NCBI GenBank assembly: GCA_000727475.1
Contig: KL647327.1
Location: 451,011 to 515,010 of the forward strand
Source: Sarcocystis neurona
Lineage: Eukaryota > Apicomplexa > Conoidasida > Eucoccidiorida > Sarcocystidae
Direction: 5' to 3'
DNA length: 64,000 nucleotides
A program made the position numbers and the translations under genes. Of the stretch, positions 36,339 through 46,984 are shown one piece after another. The notes under the pieces are model-generated. The model was not told the DNA's origin. It searched no databases and worked only from the letters and a program-made list of their open reading frames with translations. Within the stretch, counting starts at the first letter, position 1; each line of letters begins with the position of its first letter.

Positions 36339-38876
36339 TGTAGCCCCTTGCGAGCCGTGAAAATACGTAGACTTCCTAACCATGGAGAACGAACTTCTGG
36401 TAGCAGCAGGAAGACAACGCGATGGGCTGCACATATTACCATGAAGAAGCAGTAGCCTTCAACGCAAAGGCAGTGTACGTATCTACGCCTCAGATACATG
36501 CACCTTCAAGGTTGACGGCACAAATAGTACTTGAGTCAATCCCCCTGAAACAGAAGACACCAGCTGCGAGGGCCATGCGTGTTTCAGATATGTGTACGCC
36601 TCCACAATGCGTTGTTTACGAGTTGTGCCAGCTTTCGTGTCGCTGCTGCATGGTTGTTTGCCCCCCACTCAACACAAAAAAGGACGAGACAACCAGTAAA
36701 TTCCCCCAAACGCTTTTGATGGCTAATGGTGCGCACAATGTAGATGTGCGACTGCGTCACTACCACCTCCAGTCAGGTACGGTCTCGTTGCGAGTATTAT
36801 TTCCCACTGCTGCGGCTGTTCTTACGGACCTTGCCTTGAGCGCATGAACGCATGACATTATGATTTGTCGTGCGTGTTATGGCGGTGGGGTGCTCTTGCC
36901 TTTGTCACTTGACGCAGCAGGCCAGGCAGAGAGCAGCTACAGCATTAGGTTAACCTGTTTGCCTGCGCGTCGCACTGTTGTGCGAAAGGTGAAAGCACGG
37001 CCACAGCACTAGCGGATACTACTTCGGTTGACAGAGACGGCGAACACGCGCAGGTGGTCTTGTTCATACGCGTCGCATTGTTGTGTGGAGCGTGACAGGA
37101 GACGGTTACGGCATAAGGGCGGTACTACTTCTAATATGCTTGTCACTGCACCGTTGTACTAACCACGCATCGCAGGTGTAAAACGGCGGCTCTGAGAGCC
37201 AGTTGATTCAGAGGCCACAGCGCAACAAATGGCCTCCTGGTGGGCTGCACAAGCACACATGCACAGAGGTGGGCACTGCTCCATCGAGAGTGCGTCCTCT
37301 ATTGCGGGTGTTGTAACTGCTGCCAAGAATATTATTACAGGTGACTGAGTCGGTGACCCAGCATTGACGTTGCCGTTGCTAACCTTCAATGCCTGGATGA
37401 TATAACTGTTACTTCAATTTGTTGCTCCGCCTCTAGGAGTACGAAATGGTTTGACATTGATCCTTTTTGATACACAGCATGAGCAACGGGTTCAGTTGCT
37501 GTACAGGAATAGTATCGATCGCATCACTGCAACATTTTACCAAAGCAGCAACCCCAAGCCCGTGGGCCAGTAGCCGACTGGGAAGCAACGTTTATTTAGG
37601 AGTACGTGTAGACACGTCGTCCACACTTGCTGAATCTTAGAGACGGTTCTCTGCGAGTACATGCTGGCACGCTGCTTACGATTGCAGCGGTCTATTGTTT
37701 CAGTGAATGAAACTACGTTCCTGCTGCGACGACGTACAATCGTTGAGGCGCGACGGGCTATATACACCCCTAAACGAAAGTACATTCGACCTCAGAGCAG
37801 AGCTAATTTGCACTGGGGCAGTACACGCGAGCTTCTGCGGTCAGGCACACGAGCGGAGCCACTACAGTTGGTTCTTTGCTGGAACGTAGAGGATGCCGGG
37901 GTCGCATGTCGTTGATAGCGAAGAAGTTCTTCCAAGGCATCCCATGAACAAACCTGAGAGAAGCAGACGGCCGAGCACTGTCTTCAGGAAAGCCAACTGG
38001 AGCACCGATAACATCGGTGGCTAGGTCACTCTGCTTCGCCAGAAAGTGAATATTTTGATCAAGTACACCATCCAGGTCACTCCTCAGACGTGGAAGAGAC
38101 CTCTTGTGTCCGCGTGGCGGCTCCACCACTGCGTGCGTACGACGGCGGCTACAACAACCAGACAAGTCGTATTGGACATAGCACCGCAGATAACGGCAGT
38201 ATAACCCATTTGTCCGCCTGGCCGCGTTGTCAGCGACAAGCGCACACGAGTAGAGTCAGTAGCCCTCGCAGCGGCTATCTCTACGTATGGAAATCTGTAG
38301 AACTGGCGCTCGTGAAAAAAGATACCATCCTTGGGTCAGAACGAGCACAGATAACAAAGCTTCCAGGCTCGTTCCGCCGGGAAACGGCCTTGCGCGCCGA
38401 GCTATTCGGTGCATCCCGGTATGCTTGCTATTTAACAAAGCGTCGGCTATAGCGACTTGTTCAAATGTATGCTTGCCGAGATATCTAGCAGGCGTGGTCC
38501 CGCAGAGTCCAACCTTGTGGGTCCCCCCTGCTGCTGGCGTTGCCCTTTGTACCCTTGCAACATCGGCAAATCTACGACTAACCTCGCTGAGTTACTCGCA
38601 GTAAGCTGGTCGCGGGAGACCTGCGTATCGTCGTTTCTCCTGCACAGCCTGTAAGGCCACTGATCAATGGTTTCACAACGTCCGCGCAGATTGCACAGAT
38701 GTGTTTTATCGAGTGACACTGTCAGGATGAGCGACTGAGGCGGCCTGTGGTACGAGAGCTCACCTACATGTACGAGAGGCGCACACGAGACGAGCAGAAC
38801 GAAACAGCCCTAATGAGGTGTACTCACGGCGTAGTCGCACGTGAGGTTTCAGCAAAATGTCTGCTTCAGAGTACGC
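36339..38876. other. No supported gene between the two secreted-protein genes
   Basis: Short frames only. At 36900-37130 there are two or three degenerate copies of a segment containing GCGTCGCAnTGTTGTG, suggesting old local duplication. Minus frames at 37800-38440 are longer than average but interrupted by stops and match nothing I recognise. The first few hundred bases upstream of 36338 should hold the promoter of the secreted-protein gene. Confidence 0.5.
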
Positions 38877-40004
38877 TCATTTACCCTTGTGAAGTCGTGC
38901 CCTGTTCCTCCGGTGCCACCTTCGAACGACGTCAGGCACTTTCACCTCGTAGCTTTCAGGCGCAAACCTGGGGGCCGCGGTTTCTTTTCTCCTCACGTCC
39001 CATGCTATTTCTGCTAGGCTGAGACACAGCTGCATGAGGCACGCCATGACTTGACACAGCGTTGCACCCTCACCATAAGCTATGCATGTCCTTGCAAATT
39101 GTAATCCCTCAAGGGTCTCTCTACGTTCAGGGAGCCAGGTGTGGCTCAGGAGGTCCACCAAGATAGATGTCGTAGATTCCAGAAACGGGATAGCTGACGC
39201 TGGCTCCGTGTCCTTTAATTTGATTGTGTAAAGCAAATGGGCGTCACGATGTCTCTTCATTGCTACCCGTAATGCTGTTTCGAAGTGCTCAGCGCCCTTC
39301 ATCGTGGCTGCCTCCATTTGTAGCACGCTTTCGGCGTGCCTCAATACTGCATTCATTAACTCACTGACGTGAAGCACTGCCTGTTGCAAAGTGTTCCTTT
39401 GGACCAACTGCTGCCGGCTCTCCACGCGGAGTTTTGGTGAAGCCGTCCGTATTCGAAAAATTGCCTTTAACAATTGTTCAGCGCACAGAACTGTATACAC
39501 GCGTGGCCGGGATATGCCTCCTGGGCCCTCCTCAGATGCCCGCTGATCGCCCCCGTCTGGCGTGAAATCGCGTTCCACGCACTGCAGCCCGTGATGCGAG
39601 ATCTCCGCTGACGCGGGCTCGGCAGCCGACCCAAGTTCCACCTGGCCTGTCCGACGAGAACTTGGAGTTGTTTTCTCTCTCTTAACTGTCGCCTTTTCCT
39701 CGTTGGAAACAGCAGACTGATCTCGCTCTCCATTAACGGAAGTATGCAGTGCACACGATATTTCCTTTTCAAGCTGGGGCGCTTCCTGTGTGGCAGGGTT
39801 CACACCCTGTTCCTTTTTCTTCGAAGGACTGTGATGAGGAGTAAGCCAAGAGAATCCTCGTCTGCCAAGAAGAATAAAACGATCGGTGGATCGACGTCTC
39901 GGCGTCGACTCAGAAGCGTAGACATGTCCGGTCAAACACACTCCTTGCAGCAGCAGTAGCAGTCCTGGCACCAGCCACCATGAAATTTCCCCCAGCCGCC
40001 CCAT
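38877..40004 (-). CDS. Secreted protein, family A paralogue 2, intronless
   Basis: Single open frame of 375 codons plus stop TGA. The ATG at 40002-40004 has a near-ideal context (ACCATGG) and opens with a signal peptide (MGRLGEISWWLVPGLLLLLQ, cleavage probably around residues 25-30). A charged, low-complexity linker follows (about residues 35-165), then a helical domain of about 190 residues and a basic tail (VVRRWHRR near the end). The helical domain aligns end to end with that of 34632-36338: both have an FxxxL start, a segment with ESxxxFLxxTxxLL, a second pair of helices ending in LSL, and the VVR(R)W(x)RR tail. The linker is shorter, and there is no acidic run. Same strand as the paralogue, about 2.5 kb upstream of it, which suggests tandem duplication. 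Role unknown; secretion is predicted from the signal peptide. Confidence 0.75.
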   Translation of the reverse strand: MGRLGEISWWLVPGLLLLLQGVCLTGHVYASESTPRRRSTDRFILLGRRGFSWLTPHHSPSKKKEQGVNPATQEAPQLEKEISCALHTSVNGERDQSAVSNEEKATVKREKTTPSSRRTGQVELGSAAEPASAEISHHGLQCVERDFTPDGGDQRASEEGPGGISRPRVYTVLCAEQLLKAIFRIRTASPKLRVESRQQLVQRNTLQQAVLHVSELMNAVLRHAESVLQMEAATMKGAEHFETALRVAMKRHRDAHLLYTIKLKDTEPASAIPFLESTTSILVDLLSHTWLPERRETLEGLQFARTCIAYGEGATLCQVMACLMQLCLSLAEIAWDVRRKETAAPRFAPESYEVKVPDVVRRWHRRNRARLHKGK

Positions 40005-42194
40005 GGTCCACGCAGAACCTAATGTGTTAGCAGCAAAATCAAGCGGAACCCGCCCGTACCTGGTACATCAGCAACAGTAACAGGAGAGAGCTCTCTGGAA
40101 GTCCTGGACATTCAAATTCAGGAAAGGCGCCAGTGTGCACAACGGGAAAGTGGGTGTCGCTTCACAGATCTAAGCAGGGCAATCGCCGGACAAGACAGAC
40201 AACGATGAGTAGCGAAGTATCAGGGGGGGACCATTGGACAGGAGAGGGGGAAGGAAATGGAGTGGAGCTATGAACGACGAACGGTAAGACCAGAACGAGC
40301 GGCAGTAGTCAGCGACGCGTCGTCTCATGTCAGGAACAGCTTCAGCAGTGCCACCCGTACACTAGTGCAGCATTCTGTCGTCACCCACGAGTTATCGAAG
40401 CATCGCGTAGGCAATTTCACCCTCACGTACGCGCTACTACCCGACATCTGCTGGGATATGGTCCGTAGTAATCCTTCACTACGCCTGAGCAGCAGGGGAA
40501 AAGAGACGTACGCTTACTTGTAATCTTTGCAGCTGCCGTAGTGCTGCCTAATGAAGTTGGAAGGGCTGCATTACAACTCGCGACGCCACATAATTACGAC
40601 CGGCGTGGAAACCAGCCCTTGAACGGCCAGAGCAGAGACGGTGACGGGAGTCAAAACGACCCTACGGATTGTGAACACCCTTCCACGTGGAAACGAGATC
40701 AGAATATACCATGCAGGACAAGCCTAAGGTACGTGGTTCGTCGTGGAAATCTGTACAGTACAGAGAGCTATCATTCACGCATTCAGTTTTTTGCCAATGC
40801 GAGCTGCACATGCCGTGCACTCAAAATACACTTGTAGCCTCCTAACAATTGCGAACGGCTGCGAATACGACTTGAGATAGATCCACATCGGAAACTACCG
40901 AAAATGAACTCCTGATGCCATTTGCCGACTCGAAATCGCAGCTTTTCCGGGACCCATAATGATTCTTTGCCGATTAGTTTATTCTACTTCGCCTAGTTCA
41001 ACTGCTCTCATATCGATATGTACCTGAGACTCACGGTTTCTTGTCCTTCAGCGTGAACATGTGCGAACACGGAGACCGGTAATCACGCCTTCACGCTTAT
41101 TCTGTTCACCAGTCAAATATGTGTATCTTAGCAGTTTCCATACTATTGCCTTTTCCTCGCAACTATAGATCCTACGTCTCATCGATATCGTCACAGTAAT
41201 GTAACACTCTTACAATTATAGATCGTGGGGCGCTTCCTCTGTGAAATCGCAAAAGCACATCCACGTGCCGTTGGTGGCTGTTTTCTTGCGTGTGGACGGG
41301 TCAGAGCAGAGACTACGAAAGTACGAGAATTGAGGTCCGTCAGCAGGTGCTGGCAGATTACAGTGATTCTCACAAACAAGGAGGACCTAAGTTACTGAAC
41401 CTAAGTTACTTTACATTAGAGTGGTTAGAAGAGCAATGGATGAGACATTGCTCTGCATGAGTTCCTCCGTGGTGCGGAATTTTTACATGCAAGTAGAATC
41501 TCTCAAAAGATTCTACCTGTGTGGCACTCGCAGCTGCGGGGCGTGGTATCTCAACGTTGCCCGTATGGTACAAAACCCCTCGTGTGTGTATACACGTATA
41601 TTCTACTTGTGTCTATTTTAACGAAGGAAATGAAATACAGTAGCCGCAGTCCGGGTAGAGGAACGGTACATCCGCGAAGCCACGCACATGAGAGCGAGAT
41701 TCCTGCACATTGAGTATGAAGTGCAATTGACGAGTACCACTGCGGAGAAACTGCAGTTAAGCATACCGTGCGACACGTTCCGCGAGCCAAGCCAAACATT
41801 ATTCTGCTCAGTACACGGCGCCATATATCAGAGGCAAAATTTGATTCCGCGAAGTGTTCGCCGGCACAAAATGCACCACCCAGCGCGACAGTCGTTGACT
41901 TCGGAGCAGCGAACGACTCCCAGAGACTTTCTGAACCTGACTTTGATCCCCCGACGTGTTCACCGGCACAAAATGCACCACCCAGGGCGACGGTTGTTGA
42001 CGACGTCGAAGGAGCGAACGAGACTTTCTCTGAACCTGATAATCGTAGGCCGTAACTCAGTTGCAGACTGGGCGTTCTTTCTTTGAGGCCTCTGCGTGCA
42101 TGAAGAGAAGAGATGACGGCTGCATTGACAGGACGGATACGTTCGAACCCGCTCGTCCGGTACAGCTTCGTTCGTGTTCGATTCTTGAGAACAC
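40005..42194. other. CAG-poor intergenic DNA
   Basis: No supported coding frame. The first few hundred bases probably include the promoter of the minus-strand secreted-protein gene. The right end holds a 102-bp duplication (41841-42041). A 239-codon minus frame at 41551-42270 runs through both the duplication and the tRNA gene and is treated as spurious. Confidence 0.55.
41841..42041. repeat. 102-bp imperfect tandem duplication
   Basis: Units start at 41841 (TTGATTCCGCGAAGTGTTCG) and 41943 (TTGATCCCCCGACGTGTTCA). They share GCCACAAAATGCACCACC-like cores (CCGGCACAAAATGCACCACC), then GCGACnGT(C/T)GTTGACG and CTGAACCTGA. They lie about 150 bp from the first tRNA gene, on its 3' side. Confidence 0.85.
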
Positions 42195-42276
42195 CGACGG
42201 CGGCAGGATTCGAACCTGCGCGGGCAGAGCCCAACAGATTTCTAGTCTGTCTCCTTAACCACTCGGACACACCGCC
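42195..42276 (-). tRNA. tRNA-Ser(AGA), copy 1
   Basis: On the minus strand the sequence begins GGCGGTGTGTCCGAGTGG and folds as an 82-nt class II tRNA. The acceptor stem pairs GGCGGTG with CGCCGTC (two G-U pairs). The anticodon stem-loop is CAGA-CTAGAAA-TCTG with anticodon AGA, there is a long variable arm (GGGCTCTGCCC region), and the T arm is GCAGG-TTCGAAT-CCTGC. The AGA anticodon (wobble A read as inosine) decodes UCU/UCC/UCA serine codons. No CCA is encoded, as usual for nuclear genes. No intron. Confidence 0.95.
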
Positions 42277-42488
42277 ACGGAATCCACCAAAATGGATGTG
42301 TTAAATAGTAGGGAGGACCACGGGAGGAAGAAGCTTCACGCGCAGTGGTGGAACGAGAAAGAAGGTTCGTTTCACTGTAGTAATACGTAGTATCGGAAGC
42401 GCTCCGGTACAAGTCTGAGAGCGACTAGCGTGATTACTTAAGATTACCAGGAGCTAAAATGTTGCGCGCGCTTGCGAGGATGCCAGTT

Positions 42489-42570
42489 CGACGGCGACAG
42501 GATTCGAACCTGTGCGGGCAGAGCCCAACAGATTTCTAGTCTGTCTCCTTAACCACTCGGACACACCGCC
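42489..42570 (-). tRNA. tRNA-Ser(AGA), copy 2
   Basis: Same 82-nt structure, anticodon and strand as the copy at 42195-42276, about 210 bp upstream of it. The only clear difference is in the T stem, where the outer G-C pair is replaced by A-T on both strands of the stem (ACAGG...CCTGT), a compensatory change that argues both copies are functional. Flanking sequences are not obviously duplicated beyond the gene. Confidence 0.95.
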
Positions 42571-44086
42571 GTTAGCAACCGGCCGTTACTACAATACGTT
42601 ATTCACTGAAACAGTAGTATGTCGCAGAGGACGATTCTTCCACACCTCTGTGGGTGGGTGGTACCCTGGAGAATGTATAGCCAGTTGCACGGCCCTGTTT
42701 TACTGTGTAGGGACGGGGGTGACGCGATCCTGCTGGCGTCCTTTTGCTGGAATTTCACCTGGAACCGCGTACTGTATCTCTGTCTGGTTGAGGAACAAAG
42801 TGTAGGGCGTGGAAAACGGTTTTTCTTCACACACGTGTGTCTCCTACTTTATGCTACACATTGCCGAGATACCACAAGCAGGTTGTCCCGCTCTTCCGTA
42901 CCCACCGTTCTCACAATGAAATTCTACTACTCTTCCTCCCCCTCAACGCAGCGTCCAGCGTCCATGGAACCATCCCATTAGCCGTCGCTCTAGTCGTTCT
43001 CCAGTCGTCCTCTTTTCTCCCTAGTTGCTGCGTTGCTTTTTTCCGATAGTTCTCCTGTCTTTCTCTCTCTCGGATTGTCGCTCTGTTCCAGTTTCCTTGG
43101 TGTGTCTCTCGTTTTCCCGCCTCCCTTTATCTTTATCCGTCCCGAGCTAACTGGCCCGCCACCTTCGCTTTGCCGGTTCCCCAATGCTGATTCCTTCCAC
43201 GCACTTTTTTCTAAACGGTTTCGGGTCGGCACGCCTGTTCTCCTTTCACTGGTACGCCTATTTTCTCCTCCTTTCCTTGCGCCCTTTCTCCGTTCTTCCC
43301 CAGCTTCTTCTGCAAGCTGGCATGCCCTTATCTCCAGTCGTCTCCCCCTCTGGTTCTTTTTCTGTCCCTCGTCCTCTGTTGCTCTGTCCTTTCACTTCTG
43401 AAGCCTACAAGCACGTTCGAAGCACAACCTTCATACAACGACTTCCGATTGCACTTCTTGTAGTGAGTGGAGTGCTGTGCGCCTTTCCACAGATTTTTGC
43501 AAGGCTCCCGCTTATTGTATGCTGTCGCAGCTTCTCACAGCCTCCAACGCCAGTAGCTCCTGATGGGTTCTTGTGCACATTCTTCTGTGTCTTCCTTCGC
43601 ACAATTTCCTCCACGCGAGAAAACAGCTGGTCACGTTTTGGCGGGAATGTTGCGCAGTTTACGTGTTGACAGAGAAAGAGATTTCATGTAGTGAGCAATG
43701 TTAACATCACAAACAAGCGCCTGCACATATCAAATCAAACCCAAGTTAATGAACGAATAGAAACATATACACCAGCATAATATGCATCCATTCTAATTAT
43801 CTCTGTCTTTTGAACAGATCGCTTCAGGTGAACAAGCGTGACATCCGGCGCAGCAGGAATAATAATTGGCTACATTTCACTACCGACCAATGCTTCATCA
43901 AGAATCAGACCAGTCGTACGGAAAGGCACCATCTTTGTACTAGCCTCAGGGTGTTGCGTTCCGCAGTCACATGGAAGACTCTTACCCAACACCAAAAATT
44001 AGAAATATACATCCATTTTGTTGGCCCCTTAATGACCAAGGACAAGCCCATAAAACACTAGAGCGCCACCGCCACAAGTCATACAG
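42571..44086. other. Pyrimidine-rich intergenic DNA, upstream exons possible
   Basis: From 42900 to 43400 the plus strand is CT-rich (TCTCTCT, CCTTTC), which opens frames rich in Leu, Phe and Ser. At about 43795-43818 a strong acceptor-like signal (TCTCTGTCTTTTGAACAG) could introduce an upstream exon of the plus gene at 44087, but I could not define that exon's end. Confidence 0.45.
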
Positions 44087-44889
44087 ATTCTGGGACGTGA
44101 CGTGAGGCTCCAGTGGCAGCGCCACCGTAAGATTTCCTAATGAAGAAAGAATGTCGAAGCTCGTGTAAATTTTCCTCTTATGCCCCTGCCCGCAGTGTAG
44201 CAACAAGCTGCATACTTACAGCACCACCACCTGTGCGCTTGACGCTCAGCAGCCGCAGCAGCAGTAGGACACTACGTCGCCGCTATTCAGCGAAAGCTGA
44301 AGACAGTTTGCCAGGGCAGCGTGGAGGGCGGCACGTAAGGAACACTTTGCGGCCTCTTTCATTAGCGTCCACTTGCTCCCGTGTGCAGGAACGTGCGCGC
44401 GTCTCTCGTATCTCAGAAGCAGCCGGTGGAGGACGCAGTTGTATTATTTAGCCGTCAGGAAACAGGCGCTCGTCTGCCTCGGGTGGCGTACGTGGGGTGG
44501 CCTTGCTGCACCGCTTTTGAGAGGGGAGGTTGAAAGTGTGTTGTTGGTTTGGTCTTTGTCAAATGCTCAGCAGTCAGCAGCAGCCTACGCGTCTCTATAC
44601 GCGCTTCTTCTCTCAACCCGAGCAGCAGCAGCTGGTGCTAAGAACCCAGCTGTGAGAATTCAACTCATTCACTACAGAAGACGACGATCTACTGGCGTTG
44701 GGGCTGAAGTGTGCAGCTGACGGAGGAGCACTTCTTGCGTCTCTATTTGAGCGGCTGAAGGCAGCTGACACGAAGTCGTCTGCGCGGCCCCGTTTCAGCG
44801 GCATGGGAAGACACGTGTGTGGGAAGCCATTGCTTGAAGAGTTCGCAGGAGACATACCGGCCCACGTTGTCGCTGTACGCGGTTCTTGA
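44087..44889 (+). CDS. Small multi-exon protein, 5' partial, unrecognised
   Basis: Five exons join in phase: 44087-44126 (donor GTAAGA), 44250-44334 (donor GTAAGG), 44389-44482 (donor GTGGCG), 44571-44634 (donor GTGCTA, weak) and 44678-44889 (stop TGA). Acceptors are good (for example CCCGTGTGCAG and TTCACTACAG). The joined 495 nt encode 164 residues plus stop, mostly helical, with stretches such as GHYVAAIQRKLKTVCQG, EDAVVLFSRQETG and GALLASLFERLKAAD, ending HVVAVRGS. The composition is far less repetitive than in surrounding frames. The start is upstream and not found. Exon 3 may end at 44491 instead (donor GTGGGG), which adds three residues in phase. No family recognised. It ends 118 bp before the stop of the convergent minus-strand gene. 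Confidence 0.5.
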
Positions 44890-45007
44890 CAAGAACAGCA
44901 GCTTCTGGACGGCAGCAGGCAAAACGTACGTGTACAGAGATAACCGACAAGTCGTTTGCCGCTGCCCTCCCCCCCCCGCTTGTCTACGGCCACACAGTGT
45001 CAAGCGT

Positions 45008-46410
45008 TTAGCGATGCGGTTCTCGGCCGTTTTCATGGAAACGGCTAGCCAACTGCAGGTGGTCACCCGATAGAAAAGCAGAGAGCCCACATACATATAC
45101 AATTAGACAAAAACATATATACATGTATATATGCACATATATATATGCATACGTACGCGGGGCTAGACACAGACATATGTGTAGACGCACGTGCACGTAA
45201 AAACCACATCCACGTACAGAAATATACATACACATACTTGTTTTCCGCTTCACAAATGCTCGAATCTGATTAGAAGATTCGAGCAACTGCTGGGAGGTTT
45301 TCCGGTTGTTTGCGCACGGAGGACTGTTTGAGAGTGTTGCACGTGTGCATGCGCATGGATGTTTTGGGCCTTGGTGCGTGTGTGTGTGACGGCGCGGAAC
45401 TTTGTGTCCGAAGAGCGACGCAAAGAAGTAGAGAGGTGTCGAGAATTCCCTGGTGCAGCCTGCCGCGGCAAAGGAGTGCCGGCTGGTCCTAGCAGAACAT
45501 TAATAAAGGGCTAGTTCCTTTCCTTTAAGATACGTATGTGTCAGCTGACCCTACCTTGTCTCGAGCAGCAGATACTGCTGGGATGAGTGGACGGCAGAGG
45601 GAGGCGTCGGGTCGCTGGGCATTTGAATGGCCGTAGGCGCTTCCCTGCGCGATCGGCGTGACCGTCGTTCAGCCTTCCCCGCGCAGAGGTCGTTGGTACG
45701 GGATGGGGAACTCACAGCAGCAGGGCAGTTCCGAGGAAAGAATCTCAGAGCAACTCGTGCTTTTCGACTTGCAGCAGGACTGCCCGCGAGCCGGAAAAGT
45801 GACAGCGCCCGTCTGAGAAGCAGCCAGACGAACGATATTTCATGTTTTATGCAGAAAAGAGGAAACTCCACATCTTCTAGAAGGGGCAGGAAAGGCGCCG
45901 GATACCCATACACATAGATGCATAAGGGGCGGGACACCCTGTAGATACAGGTCGCGGCATTCCTGCCTTGACACAAGTACCTGTAGAGGCTGCTTCAATA
46001 TTAAATATAGATATTGGCAATCCAACACTGGCGCGCGTGCACCTGTTAAGGTCGCCTCAATATATCTGTCTATCTACACGTCCACCCATCTACGTATATG
46101 TATATATATATATATATTGGTGGACATCGCCGCGTTGGTGGAACAGCCGCGTGGGGGGACCTTCTTGGAGGTTGAAGTGGAGTTATACTCACCTGTCTGG
46201 GTGGGAGAGAAACAGCCCCATTGAACGAGCGAGGCCGTAATGGAAACCGCGTGTGCCAGCGTGTCGTCGGCAGGCCTTCAGCTCTGCGTTGGAGGAGCAG
46301 TTGTGCGTCGACGGGGTGTCCCGTGAGGCCAGCAGCAGCAAAGCAGCGCCAGCAACGTAGAGAGGAAGAGTGGCGATTAGGTTTATGAGCGGGGGCAGAG
46401 AGAGAGACAT
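45008..46410 (-). CDS. Small membrane or secreted protein, four exons, unrecognised
   Basis: Exons 46410-46193 (ATG at 46408-46410, donor CAG|GTGAGT), 45812-45716 (acceptor GCTTCTCAG, donor GTGAGT), 45644-45555 (acceptor CGCGCAG, donor GTAGGG) and 45052-45008 (acceptor CACCTGCAG, stop TAA). All phases agree: 450 nt give 149 residues. The N-terminus is hydrophobic (MSLSLPPLINLIATLPLYVA, continuing to about residue 30), consistent with a signal peptide or signal anchor. Four cysteines lie in the remainder, with basic stretches. It is not one of the Eimeria SAG surface antigens as far as I can see: it is shorter and lacks a hydrophobic C-terminal GPI-type tail. Head to head with the PP2C gene, tail to tail with the plus gene ending at 44889. 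Function unknown. Confidence 0.45.
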
Positions 46411-46984
46411 CGAGAGAAAAAGAGAAGACGAACTCCTCGTGTACATCCCCCGGGTCGTCCGGCAGAGGACCGGGTCTCCCTGCGTGGAAGACAACACCCC
46501 AGGGGTGGTCCGGCTCCTACTACTCCGCAGCTCCGTGGAGAGCTTCTGTGAGAGAAAAGCTGCCCTTCGCCTCTGCAGCAGGGACAGTTGCTTCTTGCCG
46601 ACTGTGTGTGTGTACGTATTTGCGTGGCCCGATGCCATCAGTATCTCTGAATACATGGAGGACGAGAGACCACTAGTGTATCCGTCTACGTGTCTATAAG
46701 TATTCGTAACAGAGAAGCGTATGTTTGCTGTCTAGTTGCGCGGGCGCGGAGGAGCAGACAGAGCAGCGGGGAGGATCAGAAACTCTTGCCTTTCACGCTG
46801 CGCTTGTACGTGTTTCTACGTGGAAATCAATTTCAGTGTCTATGTGTCTCTTATGTAAGTCTGATTCTAGCTGTCTATATATGCGTGTACGTGTGTCCAC
46901 ATATGTGTGTGTAGACCTGGATGTGTGGATCTGCAGGGGAGCAGCACAGCCGTTCGAGATTGCCTTGAACTAGGACGGCAAACA
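46411..46984. promoter_or_regulatory. Divergent intergenic region, possible bidirectional promoter
   Basis: This 574-bp stretch separates the ATG of the small minus-strand gene from the ATG of the plus-strand phosphatase. It holds 5' UTRs and promoter elements for both if the models are right. No TATA-like or GCATGC element stands out; a CT/GT-rich segment lies at 46830-46920. Confidence 0.4.

Noticed and set aside
31000..41500. LTR retrotransposon in the repeat-poor island
   Set aside because: No long direct repeats, reverse transcriptase, integrase or protease motifs were found. The duplications seen are 68-102 bp and adjacent.
41551..42270. 239-codon minus-strand frame
   Set aside because: It runs through a tRNA gene and a tandem duplication, so it is a chance frame.
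46140..46330. Possible U1 snRNA (ATACTCACCTG near 46186)
   Set aside because: The U1-like 5' end is the reverse complement of a splice donor (CAG|GTGAGT) belonging to the minus-strand exon 46193-46410, and no U1 stem-loop follows.
45008..46410. Eimeria SAG-type surface antigen
   Set aside because: The product is only 149 residues, with no C-terminal GPI-type hydrophobic tail and no clear cysteine pattern of that family.
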